A DNA stretch of 64,000 nt from Bombyx mori (Eukaryota > Arthropoda > Insecta > Lepidoptera > Bombycidae). The stretch covers positions 12,097,501-12,161,500 of the forward strand of contig NC_085127.1 of assembly GCF_030269925.1 (NCBI RefSeq). The letters are read 5' to 3'. The notes below the pieces were generated by a model. That model was given only the letters and a program-made list of their open reading frames with translations. It was not told the DNA's origin and did no database searches. Position numbers and translations under genes: made by a program. Positions 1 to 10,870 of this stretch are shown here, piece after piece (the first letter of the stretch is position 1; each line of letters starts with the position of its first letter).

Positions 1-50
1 TGTCTAACTATTATAGTTATGCCGCAATAAGTGTTCTTTTATTTAAAAAA
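1..50 (+). mobile_element. Helitron fragment (interior/3' part)
   Basis: These bases match, with a few changes, positions 9027-9075, which lie inside the Helitron at 8706-9137 (shared words include ACTATTATAGT and ATGCCG). The match ends where the R1-type LINE begins, so the LINE appears to have inserted into this Helitron copy. The rest of the copy lies outside the window or was lost. Confidence 0.6.
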
Positions 51-1437
51 ATGCCCCTGGTAAGACACGGAGTGCCCCCCTACCTTCGCCGACTGGTGGC
101 TTCCTACTTGGAGGACAGATCGGTCACGTGTACTGGACACGGTGGGATCGTGCACAGGTTCCCGGTCGTACGTGGTGCTCCGCAAGGGTCGGTGCTCGGC
201 CCCCTTTTGCGGAATATCGGGTATGACTGGGTACTGAGAGGTGCCCTCCTCCCGGGCCTGCGCGTAATCTGTTACGCAGACGACACGCTGGTCGTGTCCC
301 GGGGGGGGAGTTTGGCTGAGTTTGCTCGTCTTGCCACCGCTGGGGTGGCGCATGTCGTCGGCAAAATCAGGAGATTGGGCCTCGACGTGACACTGAGTAA
401 ATCCGAGGCCATGTGGTTCCACAGGTCCCGGAGAGTGCCACCTGTCGATGCCCATATCGTGGTTGGAGGCATCCGTATCGGGTCGGGGTGCAGTTGAAGT
501 ACCTCGGCCTCATTCTGGACAGTCGTTGGACCTTCCGTGTTCACTTTCAGAACCTGGTCCCTCGTTTGTTGAGGGTGGCCGGCGCGTTAAGCCGGCTACT
601 TCCAACTTCGGGGGGCCTGACCAGGTGACGCGCCGTCTCTATACGGGGGTGGTGCGGTCAATGGCCTTATACGAGGCGCCCGTGTGGGGCCAGTTACTGG
701 CCGTGGGGGTAGCGAAGTTGCTGCAACAGCCGCAACGCGCCATCGCGGTCAGGATCATCCGTGGTTATCGCACCATCTCTTTCGAGGCGGCGTGTGTACT
801 GGCTGGGACGCCGCCTTAGGTCCTGGAGGCGGAGGCGCTCGCCGTTGACTATCAGTGGCGGGCTAACCTTCGTGCCCGGGGCGTGACGCGTCCCAGCCTC
901 AGTGTGGTCAGAGCGCGGAGGGCCCAATCTCGGCGGTCCGTGCTGGAGTCATGGTCCAGGCGGCTGGCCGATCCTTCGGCTGTTCGTAGGACCGTCGAGG
1001 CGATTCGCCCGGTTCTTGTGAATTGGGTGAATCGTGACAGAGGACGCCTCACTTTCCGGCTCACGCAGGTACTCACTGGGCATGGTTGCTTCGGTGAGTT
1101 CCTGCACCGGATCGGAGCCGAGCCGACGGCAGAGTGCCACCATTGTGGTTGCGACTTGGACACGGCAGAGCATACGCTCGTCGCCTGCCCCGCATGGGAG
1201 GGGTGGCGGCGTGTCCTCGTCGCAAAAATAGGAAACGACTTGTCGACGCCCAAGCCCTGGCCCTCTAAGTGTTTCGGGTCTCCCTCACATGTCGGCCTGG
1301 GGACCGGCGGAGGGGGCCTAAGAACACGACGTGCAAGCTGCTCTGCACACGTTTTACGCATGAGCATCCGGGTGATGGAAGGCCGGCTATCCTCAACCCA
1401 CGCTGGTTCTGACCCAGCGGAGTATTCCGTAGGATAG
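51..1437 (+). pseudogene. R1-clade LINE ORF2 remnant (reverse transcriptase C-terminal half)
   Basis: This is the C-terminal half of a non-LTR reverse transcriptase, spread over several frames (51-497, about 448-819, 883-1437). Visible parts in order are RT motif B (GAPQGSVLGPLL), the catalytic motif C (CYADDTLVV, about residues 82-90 of the first segment), a thumb-like region (QLKYLGLILDSRWTF), the R1-type stretch YTGVVRSMALYEAPVW, the segment RGYRTISFEAACVLAGTPP, and a terminal CCHC motif (CHHCGCDLDTAEHTLVACPAW). The endonuclease and RT motifs upstream of B are missing through 5' truncation. Frameshifts occur near 490 and 630, and a stop at 817-819 follows GTPP, where related elements usually carry Trp. 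The element is dead. The order of motifs fits the R1 clade; the exact family was not determined. Confidence 0.85.
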
Positions 1438-1738
1438 ACCTTTCTAACCGGCGCCATCTAGGTGGGCTTCGGACAGTCTGCCGACCGAGAGGGCTGATGG
1501 TCGTGGCGCCGACGACCGCCAGTCGGGCGTCCCGAGGGGGAGGGTGATGGGAGAGATATGCTCCGCACTAAAGGCTTCGCTTTCCCCCCTTTGCCTTTTC
1601 ATGAGCTCTGTCTCATGCGAGGTTTGGATGCTGGTTGTTGAGCGGCAGGAGGTTTTAGTCGGTTCGACTCCGACATGCCCCGCCCTCCATCTCCAGTGAA
1701 GGGCGGAAGTCCGGCGATTTCCTCCTGACAAAAAACAA
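1438..1738 (+). mobile_element. 3' UTR and A-rich end of the R1-clade LINE
   Basis: This GC-rich tail follows the R1-type ORF directly. It holds the GACTCCGACATG and GGAAGTCCGGCGATTTC signatures and ends CTCCTGACAAAAAAC, a typical terminus of lepidopteran R1-clade elements. The next repeat (1741) begins immediately after the A-rich end. Confidence 0.7.
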
Positions 1739-1740
1739 AA

Positions 1741-2100
1741 TGTGTGCAATTCACACGTGGTAGAAGTGAAACCTTCCAAAATTAAAATACAATTATCCTA
1801 AACGTCTTAAGTATATGTAAAATTTTGTCATTAGTAAATAATTGTAAGGTAGCGCCCTCTGTGAATTGATATTTAAATTTCACGTATAATCCTAAATTAA
1901 AATTCACTACAAGAGCTTTCATACACACGTTAGTATTAAAAAATCTCACAGATGGCGCTGTATTAAATAGTATGTATATTTCTGTCTCACTCTTTGCTGG
2001 CTTCATCCTACACATTTTTGTATTTGTGTCTCTTACCTGTCGTTTTTTCCGTTGCATCCGGTTTGAAATCACAACGATTCTAAAGAAGTTTTCACTTCAA
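1741..2100. repeat. Repeat family A, copy 1 (MITE-like, 360 bp)
   Basis: This block is repeated almost unchanged at 10059-10418. It starts TGTGTGCAATTCACACG, itself nearly palindromic. Near the ends it carries the inverted pair GAAGTGAAACCTTC (1763) and GAAGTTTTCACTTC (2085-2098), 13 of 14 bases matching. No transposase is encoded. A 96-residue minus-strand ORF (1782-2072) exists in both copies, but its composition suggests chance. A short non-autonomous DNA transposon is likely; the superfamily is unknown. Confidence 0.7.
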
Positions 2101-2213
2101 AAAAAACGTGTGGCACTCGGGAACTGCGGCGGTAAAGCTATTGCATAGCATTTTTTATCAACTTATGACATTATAATTAGACAATGATAATTTAATATTA
2201 AAACAATAATTTA
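2101..2213. repeat. Repeat family Z, copy 1 (partial)
   Basis: After an A-run, the stretch CGTGTGGCACTCGGGAACTG and about 100 following bases recur at 43238-43329 and continue at 43527-43555. It is cut off here by the mariner remnant, whose sequence becomes recognisable from about 2212. Confidence 0.65.
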
Positions 2214-3054
2214 AGCGTTTTCAATCCGGAAATTTTGATGTCAAAAATGCACGTCGCTCTGGTCGCCCTATTACGGATAAAATCGATGCCATTTTTGAAA
2301 AAGTGGGGCAAGATCGGCATATCAGTAGTTACGACGTAACTGAAGAACTGAGAATTGACCACAAAATAGTTATGGCGCATTTGAAAAAAACTGGGTACAC
2401 AAAAAAGCTCACTGAAAGAAACCTAATGAACCGTGTAATCTTTGTGATTTTATTACGACGTAATGAAACCGAACCATTTTTGAAGAAGCTGATAACTGGT
2501 GATGAAAAATGGATCACATACGACAAGAACGTACGAGAAAGGTTGTGGTCAAAGGCCGGTCAGGCTTCACAGACTCTGGCGAAGCCCGGGTTAACTCGCA
2601 ACAAGGTGATGCTGTGTGTGTGGTGGGATTGGAAGGGCATTATACATTATGAGCTGTTACCACCAGGCAGGACCATTGATTCTGAACTCTACTGCGAACA
2701 ACTGATGAAATTAAAGCTAGAAGTTGAGAGAAAGCGGCCGGAATTAATCAACAGAAGGGGTGTGGTTTTTCATCACGATAACGCTAGACCTCACACATCT
2801 TTAGCCACTCAGCAAAAATGAAGAGAGCTTGGCTGGAAGGTGTTAATGCATCCGCCATATAGTCCTGACTTTGCACCTTGAGATTTCTACCTGTTTCGGT
2901 CTCTTCAGAATTCTTTAGGCAGTGTCAGGTTAACATCACGAGAGGACTGCCAAAACCAATTGTCGCGGTATTTTGATCAGAAGCTCCAAAATGTCTATAG
3001 CAATGGGATCATGTCCCTACCTACAATATGGGAAAAAGCTGTAAAATTGCTCTA
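2212..3054 (+). pseudogene. Decayed mariner transposase (cecropia-type, D34D)
   Basis: The reading frame starts inside the N-terminal DNA-binding region (FKRFQSGNFDVKNARRSGRP). It then shows the first catalytic Asp (ITGDEKWITYD), the WSKAGQASQTLAKPGLTRNKVMLCVWWDWKG region split by no gap, the second Asp (FHHDNARPHTS) and the third (YSPDFAP*DFYLF). The spacing between the second and third Asp is 34 residues, which defines classical mariner. Stops at 2819-2821 and at the Ser normally preceding the third Asp, plus a stop just before FKRF, make it inactive. The N-terminal HTH start and both terminal inverted repeats are not recognisable. The wording of the conserved blocks is closest to the cecropia subfamily as I know it. 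Confidence 0.88.
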
Positions 3055-3271
3055 ATTTTTTAAATATCATCGATCATGTTTCGCAGAAATTTGTTAGAGT
3101 TTGATTGCGTACGGTGTGTGGGCTATCCTACGAAATCTATGTTAATTATTTTAAGTTTTTATAACATCATACAGGGTAAAAATATAAACTAATTATTCGT
3201 TATTGTGTAGTAGGTGAGTTTTAATTTTAGTGAAATTTAAAATACTATAAAGTAAATGAAATTACAAATTT
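3055..3271. other. Spacer between mariner and hAT-type end
   Basis: AT-rich DNA that probably includes the mariner 3' UTR. No intact inverted repeat or gene is seen. Confidence 0.5.
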
Positions 3272-3387
3272 TACAGCGCCCCCCTAACCCACATCAACGC
3301 CCCCCATTTTTTCTGGGCCTCTTAACGCCCCCCTCTAGGTTTCCAACGCCCCCAAGGGGGCGTTATCGCCCACTTTGAGAAAGACTG
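3272..3387. mobile_element. hAT-like transposon terminal fragment
   Basis: The right end reads CACTTTGAGAAAGACTG; its reverse complement starts CAGTCTTTCTCAAAGTG, the usual form of a hAT terminal inverted repeat. Before it lie four C-rich phrases of the type ACGCCCCC, the last forming an inverted pair with GGGGGCGTT (3356-3364). No transposase or left end is present. An 8-bp target duplication could not be located. Confidence 0.5.
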
Positions 3388-3539
3388 GCTTAAAGTCTTT
3401 GGTCAAATTGAGAATAGGTTAGTATTGTTTATCTTTAATATTATTTACCTATAGTGTAGTCTTGGTGAAATCTGTGATTATAGAAGTATAATAAATAGCC
3501 TTTGACAATAGAACCATAATGATATTCAAACTTATAATT

Positions 3540-3717
3540 TCAATTAATTATAGTCGAATTTCGACTACTGCGGGACCACTAGTAAATATTAAACGCCCAG
3601 ACAAAGAGCAAACAAAGTTGTTCGTCACGTGAATGTTTGCCCGATACGGGTATTGAACCCACGACCCTGGGCCTAGCTTTCAGGGGCGCTAATTACTGCA
3701 CCACTGAATCAATTAAT
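3540..3717 (-). mobile_element. tRNA-derived SINE (not Bm1)
   Basis: Read on the minus strand, it begins with a tRNA-like head: a box-A-like GTGGTGCAGTAATTAGCG and a good box B, GGTCGTGGGTTCAATACC. A non-tRNA body of about 100 bp follows, ending near GTCCCGCAGTAGTCG. The head is unrelated to the Bm1 head found elsewhere in the window, so this is a second SINE family. Confidence 0.6.
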
Positions 3718-3811
3718 GATATATTAGTAGGAAACTTGTTTTACTAGTTAGTGGTGGGACGTATTGTGGATTCGTTATCAGAATCATGATCAGAATTCGC
3801 GTTGTACTGAC

Positions 3812-3955
3812 TGTCCTCCTTGCGTCGTTAATTCTTAATGTTAAGGGTCGTGGCCTCTTAATAAGTGTCTCCTGGACTATCCTGCACCAGCCCTGCCTAT
3901 CCTCGGCTGTGTGGATAATAACGTGGACTGAAGAATTGAGAGTGAAGCGTATCTA
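3812..3955 (-). pseudogene. LINE reverse transcriptase C-terminal scrap
   Basis: The minus strand can be read as TLNSSVHVIIHTAEDRQGW followed by the remains of IVQE and the CACGACCC end. The same module (HTAEDRQEW) occurs at 11697-11850 on the minus strand and, degraded, at 17696-17960 and 45760-46005 on the plus strand. Only the last about 45 codons remain. The family is an insect LINE whose ORF ends near HDPQ; its clade is not assigned. Confidence 0.6.
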
Positions 3956-4689
3956 GTCCGACTAATGAATTGGACTTCTGCTTCTGGGCCTTCTTCCGCA
4001 TACCTTGCTGTTACTGTGGCTTCTCTAAATTGTTATCTCTCTTTTTGGCTAGGAAAGGCAAACCTCGACTGCGCGGATGGCATCGGGGATTGAAGACAAA
4101 TGTTCAGTATAGAGCGCATCTGGTCCAACGTCCTGATCTTTTAGTGCGTACGTATTTGGAACGATTTTTGCCTGTAGGCCTTCTTTCGCGTATCTTACTG
4201 AACGGTAGATTAGTTCTTTTGGCGTCTATTTTATGTACATATGTATATGTCTTTTAGGAAGTCAAAAAAAGGATTGCCTGCCGCTAGTCACGTTCGCCCT
4301 CGTGCCATTTTTTTTCGAATTCTTGTCAAGTATCTGTCTTAGTCTGCGTCTAGTCATTGTAGGTCTTATGTCCTGTCACAAGTTTGCACGTCACAACCCT
4401 TGCCTATTGCCAGAAGTTTTTTTTAAATCCGTACCCCTCTTTTTGGCAATGCATGCTGGCTCTAAGGTATCTTTTTATCTTAGATACAAAACAGAAAAGC
4501 TGTTTTCAAAGTATATGATTTATTATCTTACACCAAGTTCCTTTAGGTATAATAACACTGAGAGATATCTGTTTATTTGACAGGAATTTAGCGTAGAGAA
4601 TAACAAAGATATTGTATGTCGCAGTCATTGCTCGCGGGAAATCAGGGTGCGGCCTGTCGACGAAGAACCAATACACGGATCTACGAAAT

Positions 4690-5050
4690 TAATTATGTAA
4701 TAGGATGTGACAAAAAAACAATCATCTCCTTTTTATCATCGCAGCTCCCGCCATCGGGGCAGAGTTCATCCATATTATCTGGAACCGCTGCGTTCATCGA
4801 CAGTGCGTTTCCAAAGATCTTTTTTGCCACGTACCATCCGGCTTTGGAATGAACTCCCCTCCACGGTGTTTTCCGAGCGCTATGACATGTCCTTCTTCAA
4901 ACGAGGCTTGCGGAGACTACTTTATGGTAGGCAGCGGCTTGGCTCTGCCCCTGGCATTGCTGACGTCCATGAGTGACGGTGACCACTTACCATCAGGTGG
5001 GCCGTATGCTCATCTGCCTAAAAAGGCAATAAAAAAAATAAAAAAAAAAA
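4690..5050 (+). mobile_element. 5'-truncated LINE 3' end (RLWNELPS family), copy 1
   Basis: The last about 85 codons of a non-LTR ORF2 are readable: RSSRHRGRVHPYYLEPLRSS, then RTIRLWNELPSTVF, then MSFFKRGLRRLL and a stop. A short 3' UTR ending AATAAAAAAAATAAAAAAAA follows. Five clear and several decayed copies of this tail are scattered through the window. The LWNELPSTVF motif is shared by CR1/Jockey-like elements; no RT core is present, so the clade stays open. Confidence 0.75.
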
Positions 5051-6645
5051 CATTTTTCGATAACTGTAATAAATTTCGATATCTATTTTTAAACGACTTT
5101 AAGGAGAGACTCTCAGTTCGGACCGTAAGTTTTTATCGTAGCTTTTCCATTTTATCTATTATTTATTCTTATTGTAATGAACGAAACTGAAATTTCAAAG
5201 AGTATAGTTAGCTTACTACTAAAAAAGGAACTTAAGCAAATATAAGAATTAAAGTTAAAACGATTCACACAAACTGAAGAAAAAAATGTTGAATTTTTTT
5301 TTTTTAAAACGGATTTACTTCTCGGCTAAGCTGTTTCTCAAATTTCAATAGCCTCTCAATAAAAGACTGGAAAATAATACAAATATGCATTTAGAATCAA
5401 CCAACCGTCTTTGTGTTACGAAAAATGCCTTATCCATATTAAAAAGACTTCAAGGAACTTTGATGGGGTAGTCTTTCCGCGAATTACGTATCCTCGATAC
5501 CTGCTTCGTATTTAATGCTGATTGCTTCCCTCGAGCAGGGATTAGGCCGCGTAATTTACCCGTTACCAGATTAAACCGGTATCAACCGGTGTTATCGAGT
5601 TTTCCTTACTTACTTCGATACCGGCCCTACGGCCGAGCCCCAAAATGGATATTGGGGAATAGTATTTTTATCAGTTGTTTCTCCTCGATGGTATTTTTCC
5701 TCATTTTGTTTTCTTTTTAACGTAAAAGACGAATAGCAGGCATTTTCTTTGAACGTTGATCCATGAAACTTAAGTTCAAAGCCTAAAGTGGTTTAAAATC
5801 GAAAACAGCTTGTTTTTTATTAAAATTAAATTCGCTTAAATTATTTGAAGTCGATTACTGCAGATTAATTAATAGAGTATGTTAAAAATCTTAAAGCTCT
5901 CTGCATCCCTGGCTTTGGGGGTAGACGTATGGTGCATCAGGTTTCCATTCTTGTGACTGTGTCTGATTTGAAATATTGGGTAAAGATTCCATTATATATT
6001 TTTTAATGAATACATACAGAGATTTTATTTGATGAAAAAATAAAATTGTGTGATAGCATAATATTAAATTTTTTTCGTATTATAATTATTGGTGGTACAT
6101 ACAGCATATCCTAATATCCTACTTATTTATAGTGTCAGATATACTTTAAGGCTTAAGACAGATATAACACAATACCATATCTGACTCCATATTTCAAGTC
6201 TTCAACCGCTTAAAACCATAATAATATGAGCCACGAATTTTGTTTAACTACACGAGTAGAGCAATTAAAAAACAATTCCACTGCAATTTCCAACAATTCA
6301 TAATTATAATTGAAAATAATTATTTATATTTTTCATAAAAAATTGAAGCAAGTCAATTAATTCAAAGCTGTATAGATCCAATAAAATTGCACGAAATGTT
6401 ATTTTATGCCGACCACGTTATGTATTCACGATACCGTAACAAGCTTCAGATGTGGGTGGGCGATTTGTTCTTTGATCCTTACACTGATATAATAACGTGA
6501 ATCGTGTTACGTAATTAAATGTAGTTGTGACCTTCTAATACTGTGACTAATCATTGTAGACGGTAAAACATCCTCTTTAGTGCATTATGCCCGAATAAAG
6601 ATGTTGAATCCTAGTTACATGTAGAATTTACCGAAATTAGGTGTC
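5051..6645. other. Intergenic, no gene seen
   Basis: AT-rich DNA without long ORFs. A slightly GC-richer block at 5460-5640 contains ACCGGTATCAACCGGTG but no coding or RNA signature that I can support. Confidence 0.5.
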
Positions 6646-6888
6646 TTTATTTATTGCTATGATGGGTGGACGAGCTCACAGCCCACCTGGTGTTAAGTGG
6701 TTACTGGAGCCCATAGACATCTACAACGTAAATGCGCCATCCACCTTGAGATATAAGTTCTAAGGTCTCAGTATAGTTACAACGGCTGCCCAACCCTTCA
6801 AACCGAAACGCATTACTGCTTCACGGCAGAAACAGGCAGGGTGGTGGTACTTACCCGTGCGGACTCACAAGAGGCCCTACCACCAGTG
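6646..6888 (-). mobile_element. Bm1 SINE, 5'-truncated
   Basis: This is the Bm1 body in reverse: an oligo(T) side, GGGTGGACGAGCTCACAGCC, the AAGTGGTTACTGGAGCCC block, TCAAACCGAAACGCATTACT and the terminal CCTACCACCAGT. The tRNA-like head is missing. Copies that end at the same TACTGGTGG point are frequent here. Confidence 0.93.
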
Positions 6889-7169
6889 AATATGTGTTGT
6901 TGTTCGGAACTTGTATACGCAAGCTTATCTTAAAAATGTCGTTAGCCAGATTTAGGCATCTGTCAAATATCTTGTGTTCTATGATGACTACCGCCACACG
7001 TACAAGATTTAATTTAAAAAGAGATATTGAACATTCTTTTTTTCTTAAGAATGAATGCACAATTTTCCTCAACAGAAAGAAGAACCTCTTGGATCAATTT
7101 GTGAAACACCAAAGATACAAAATATTTATATATAAACGCAACGTTTCCGACCCTCGCGAAGAATAAAAG

Positions 7170-7760
7170 CATCTATAAATATAAAATATTTAAGATTATT
7201 TATGACCCCGCCTCTCCCTTGAGTTGTAACGCAGTCATGACGTCATTTCGGCTACACGAGGAAACTGCAAAGTTCTCGGTTATATTGTGCGAGCTACATC
7301 GTTTTCGGAGTGTATTATGAATCGCAGTCATCATTAAAAACGCTTTTGAACTTTAAAAGAAGATTAAAGCTCCTGTTGTCTACCAAAACTAGTAGTATTA
7401 TTCGAGTCTACGCGAGTCGTAGACGTAATATAAACTACTTTTTTGGTTTAATCTCGTGTTTTTTGTCGTCATTATTTTATTTATGAAGTTTTAAATGCAA
7501 CTTTTGTGGCCACGAACGACGGAAGTAATAGAATTAGAATAAAAAAGGGAGATTAAACCGTAAAAGTAGGTTTAATAAACAAATAAAAAAAAAAGTCGCG
7601 GAATTGAACTGGCTTATCTTGAGGCTTAAGGTCGAAATTTAAATTCTAGAATAAAACGGTTCCATAGCTTAAGTAAGTTGGTTTTACTGAAAAATATGTA
7701 TACTGTTTACATTAAAACAAATTGGTATCTGAATTATACCGATGTAACGCACACATAACT
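7170..7760. other. Intergenic, no gene seen
   Basis: AT-rich, with no repeat family that I recognise and no credible ORF. Confidence 0.5.
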
Positions 7761-7762
7761 AC

Positions 7763-7850
7763 AATGTCTCTGCCTATTTTTGCCATGAAGCAGTGATGCA
7801 TTTCGGTTTGAAGGGTAGGGCAGCCATTGTACTTAAAAACTGAGAATCAG
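7763..7850 (+). mobile_element. Bm1 SINE, central fragment
   Basis: Only the segment from CTGCCTATTTTTGCC to GGGCAGCCATTGTA remains; both ends are missing. It abuts the LINE tail at 7862. Confidence 0.8.
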
Positions 7851-7861
7851 AACTCATTTCT

Positions 7862-8215
7862 CTATTCCCGATCCAGCGGACCGAATGAAAAGCAGTTGAC
7901 GTCGGCCAAAACACGTTATTTCGGATGCTCCCGATGCTTTTAGGTACCTTAAGCATCGGTCATCGTTCTCGTCGAACCCGTCGCTTGCGACGAAGGGCTC
8001 GACGGGTAAATTAGCCCACAGATACAGCCTACTGAGTTTCTCGCCAGATCTTCTCAGTGGGTCGCGTTTCCGATCCGATGGTAGATTCTGCGAACCACGG
8101 CTCTTGCTAGGGTTCGTGTTAGCAACGTCGTCAGGTTTAAGCCCCTTGAGCTCACCTACAAGCTCGGCGAATCTAGAATAACCCCTCGAGGTTTACTAGA
8201 ATAGGTAGGGAAAAA
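7862..8215 (+). mobile_element. 5'-truncated copy of the BMC1-like LINE (3' end)
   Basis: This aligns base by base with 62246-62602 of the full-length element: the end of ORF2 (CGACGAAGGGCTCGACG), the 3' UTR words CTTCTCAGTGGGTCGCGTTT and GGTAGATTCTGCGAA, and the terminal TAGGGAAAAA. The divergence is visible, so it is an older insertion. Confidence 0.85.
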
Positions 8216-8558
8216 TATATATTCTAAAAGTGGGTGGCGGTGTTTAAGTTGTTGAACCGTTACGTTGGCTTCGGCAACAACTTCGGTTAAGTGGAATGTG
8301 AGCTCGTTCAACCATGTACGCAATAAAAAAATGAAAAAAGATCTTTTAAATCAAACAACTATTATAACAAGAAATAATAACCGATCTGCATTGCTTAGCG
8401 TTTCTCAAAGAATATGTAGAGTACAATTACTAATCCATGCGTTGTTGATATTTTTATAGTCCTTGCATATTATATACAAATATTTTGAATGATGTCCTAG
8501 ATGCTTTCGCTATTAAAATGCTTTTAAGTTTGATGTTTAAACTATTGAAGCTTAATGA

Positions 8559-8705
8559 AGTCGTTGTGGCCTAACGGATAAGACGTCAGGCGCATTCATG
8601 TTGAGCGATGCACCGGTGTTCGAATCTCAGGCGGGTACCAATTTTTCTAATGAAATACGTACTCAACAAATGTTCACGATTGACCTCCACGGTGAAGGAA
8701 TAACA
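8559..8705 (+). mobile_element. Bm1 SINE 5' half (split by a Helitron)
   Basis: This is the complete tRNA-like head, TCGTTGTGGCCTAACGGATA with box A and CCGGTGTTCGAATCTC with box B, followed by the 5' body. The copy breaks at GGAATAACA and resumes at 9138 with TCGTGTAATAAAAATG, exactly the next bases of Bm1. Bm1 is transcribed by RNA polymerase III in principle through these boxes. Confidence 0.95.
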
Positions 8706-9137
8706 TCTATACTAATATTATAAAGAGGAAAGATTTGTTTGTTTGTTTGTATTGAATAGGCTCCGAAACTACTGAACCGATTTAAAAAATTATTTCACTG
8801 TTTGGAAGCTACACTATTCCCGAGTAACATAGGCTATCATATTTTTTGAAAAAAATTAGGGATCCTCACTAAAACTCCAATAATGTAACCTAAGGTGTAA
8901 AAAAATTACCTAAAATATTCTTTACACCGCGTGCCGTGCGAAAACTATTGATGATAGAATAAAATAATGTACTACGACTTTGTAGAACACATTATTATGT
9001 ATTTACAAAAAGTGTCGCCACAGCATATGTCTGACTATTATAGTAATGCCGAAATAAATATTTTTTTAAATAAAACAACGTCAAATATCGTTACACTTTT
9101 TCTTAAAGACCCGAGCGGAGCCGGAGCGGGCCGCTAG
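8706..9137 (+). mobile_element. Non-autonomous Helitron (432 bp)
   Basis: It starts TCTATACTAATATTATAAAG and ends GGGCCGCTAG, and lies exactly between an A (8705) and a T (9138): the canonical Helitron structure of 5' TC, 3' CTRR and AT target without duplication. A GC-rich, hairpin-capable segment (CCCGAGCGGAGCCGGAGCGGG) precedes the CTAG end. No Rep/helicase is encoded. The host Bm1 rejoins perfectly when the element is removed, which proves both ends. Confidence 0.93.
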
Positions 9138-9410
9138 TCGTGTAATAAAAATGAAACCCGCAAAATTATAATTTGCATAATTACTGGTGGTAGGACCACT
9201 TGTGAGTCCGCGCGGGTGGGTACCATCACCCTGCCTATTTCTGCCGTGAAGCAGTAATGCGTTTCGGTTTGAAGGGTGGGGCAGTCGTTGTAACTATACT
9301 TGAGACCTTAGAACTTATATCTCAAGGTGGGTGGCGCATTTACGTTGTGGATGTTTATGGGGACTTAACGCCAGGTGGGCTCGTCTACCCATCTAAGCAA
9401 TAAAAAAAAA
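9138..9410 (+). mobile_element. Bm1 SINE 3' half (split by a Helitron)
   Basis: The continuation of 8559-8705. It contains TACTGGTGGTAGGACC, TTTCGGTTTGAAGGGTGGGG and the ATCTAAGCAATAAAAAAAAA end. A few bases are missing in the GGGCTCCAGTAACCACTT block. Confidence 0.95.
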
Positions 9411-10058
9411 GCTTCGATCCAAAGTAGCCCAATAGATTTTTTGTAATGAATTGTGAAAAGCAAATGATCATTCATTTCGTATTGCAATGAATAATTTATT
9501 ATTCGCAATTAGCAGACTCACAGAAGCACGGCCAGTGGCATGATAAGTAATAAACTATTAAGATAAGTAATAAAAGTTCGTGGTCAGTGTCGAACCAATA
9601 AACAACACCCAAGATTTTTTATTTTCTAACCGCCAATTGTTTCAGAGCCCAAAAAACAATTTTGTCAACGTTCATATCAACGCTTTGAAAATTATTTCAA
9701 ACTTCAAGAAATATCCATTTAAAGATGGCCTCTGGGTGTGCCCTTCGTTGACCAGTTAAGAAGAGCCCTTCGAGGGTCTTACTTGTAGACGATTGCTGAA
9801 GTTTTTGAAGCAATAAAGGGTCCACAAAACATGGTTCGAGTGCTCGGTACGATTGTTTCGTTCATTCGTTGTATAGGGCGTCTTTACGCTAACATTTTGT
9901 TTTGTTTTACGTTTTCAGTTTTGATCTTTCAATTGGAATATTAAATTACTATTAATAATTTTATAGGAAGTGATGTTTAATACATAGAAAGGAAACAAGG
10001 CCTTGAGTGATAGTCACATATATTAAATATGTCGCATCAGGATAAAAAAAAAAAAACA
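9411..10058. other. Intergenic, no gene seen
   Basis: AT-rich; no ORF or repeat that I can name. Confidence 0.5.
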
Positions 10059-10418
10059 TGTGTGCAATTCACACGTGGTAGAAGTGAAACCTTCCAAAAT
10101 TAAAATACAATTATCCTAAGCGTCTTAAGTATATGTAAAATTTTGTCATTAGTAAATAATTGTAAGGTAGCGCCCTCTGTGAATTGATATTTTAATTTCA
10201 CGTATAATCCTAAATTAAAATTCACTACAAGAGCTTTCATACACACGTTAGTATTAAAAAATCTCACAGATGGCGCTGTATTAAATAGTATGTATATTTC
10301 TGTCTCATTCTTTGCTGGCTTCATCCTACACATTTTTGTATTTGTGTCTCTTACCTGTCGTTTTTTCCGTTGCATCCGGTTTGAAATCACAACGATTCTA
10401 AAGAAGTTTTCACTTCAA
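10059..10418. repeat. Repeat family A, copy 2
   Basis: Nearly identical to 1741-2100, with only a handful of substitutions over 360 bp. It is preceded by an A-run and starts at the same TGTGTGCAATTCACACG. The conserved minus-strand 96-residue ORF differs at about three residues from copy 1. Confidence 0.72.
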
Positions 10419-10712
10419 TAATATGACAAACCTAGTGTATGAGAGCCAACTACTACGCTACTACTACGCGACTACTCGCCAAACATCGGCTCACTTCGGT
10501 TGGTATGCTTTGGCACAGTCGAGGTGTCATCGCTCGGGTTGAGTCGAATACCATTCGTTACCTGAATTAGGAAGAATAAAGACGTCTAGGAACTATCATC
10601 TTTTCGTCCACTGAAAAAGTCTCAGTAAATAACCACCATTTTACTGAGATTATATTTTATCCCATATCATCTGATTCTCATCTCATCTCATTTCATTTCA
10701 TGCCATGTTTCA

Positions 10713-10870
10713 TTTTTTTTTTATTGCTTAGATGCGTGGACGAGCTGACAGCCCACCTGATATTAAGTGGTTACTGGAGCCCATAGACATCTACAACGAA
10801 AATGTCCACCCACCTTGAGATAATTTCTAAGATCTCAGTATAGTTACAATGGCTGCCCCACCCTTCAAAC
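10713..10870 (-). mobile_element. Bm1 SINE, 3' part only
   Basis: T-run, GATGCGTGGACGAGCT, TAAGTGGTTACTGGAGCCC, up to GCTGCCCCACCCTTCAAAC. The head and the central body are absent. Confidence 0.9.

Noticed and set aside
1782..2072. 96-residue ORF conserved in two places (also 10100-10390)
   Set aside because: Both copies lie inside the nearly identical repeat A, so conservation is due to the recent duplication. No codon-type pattern of changes or domain is seen.
8559..8640. tRNA gene
   Set aside because: The box A/box B region is the Bm1 head; no closed acceptor stem or anticodon arm is formed and the same sequence heads other Bm1 copies.
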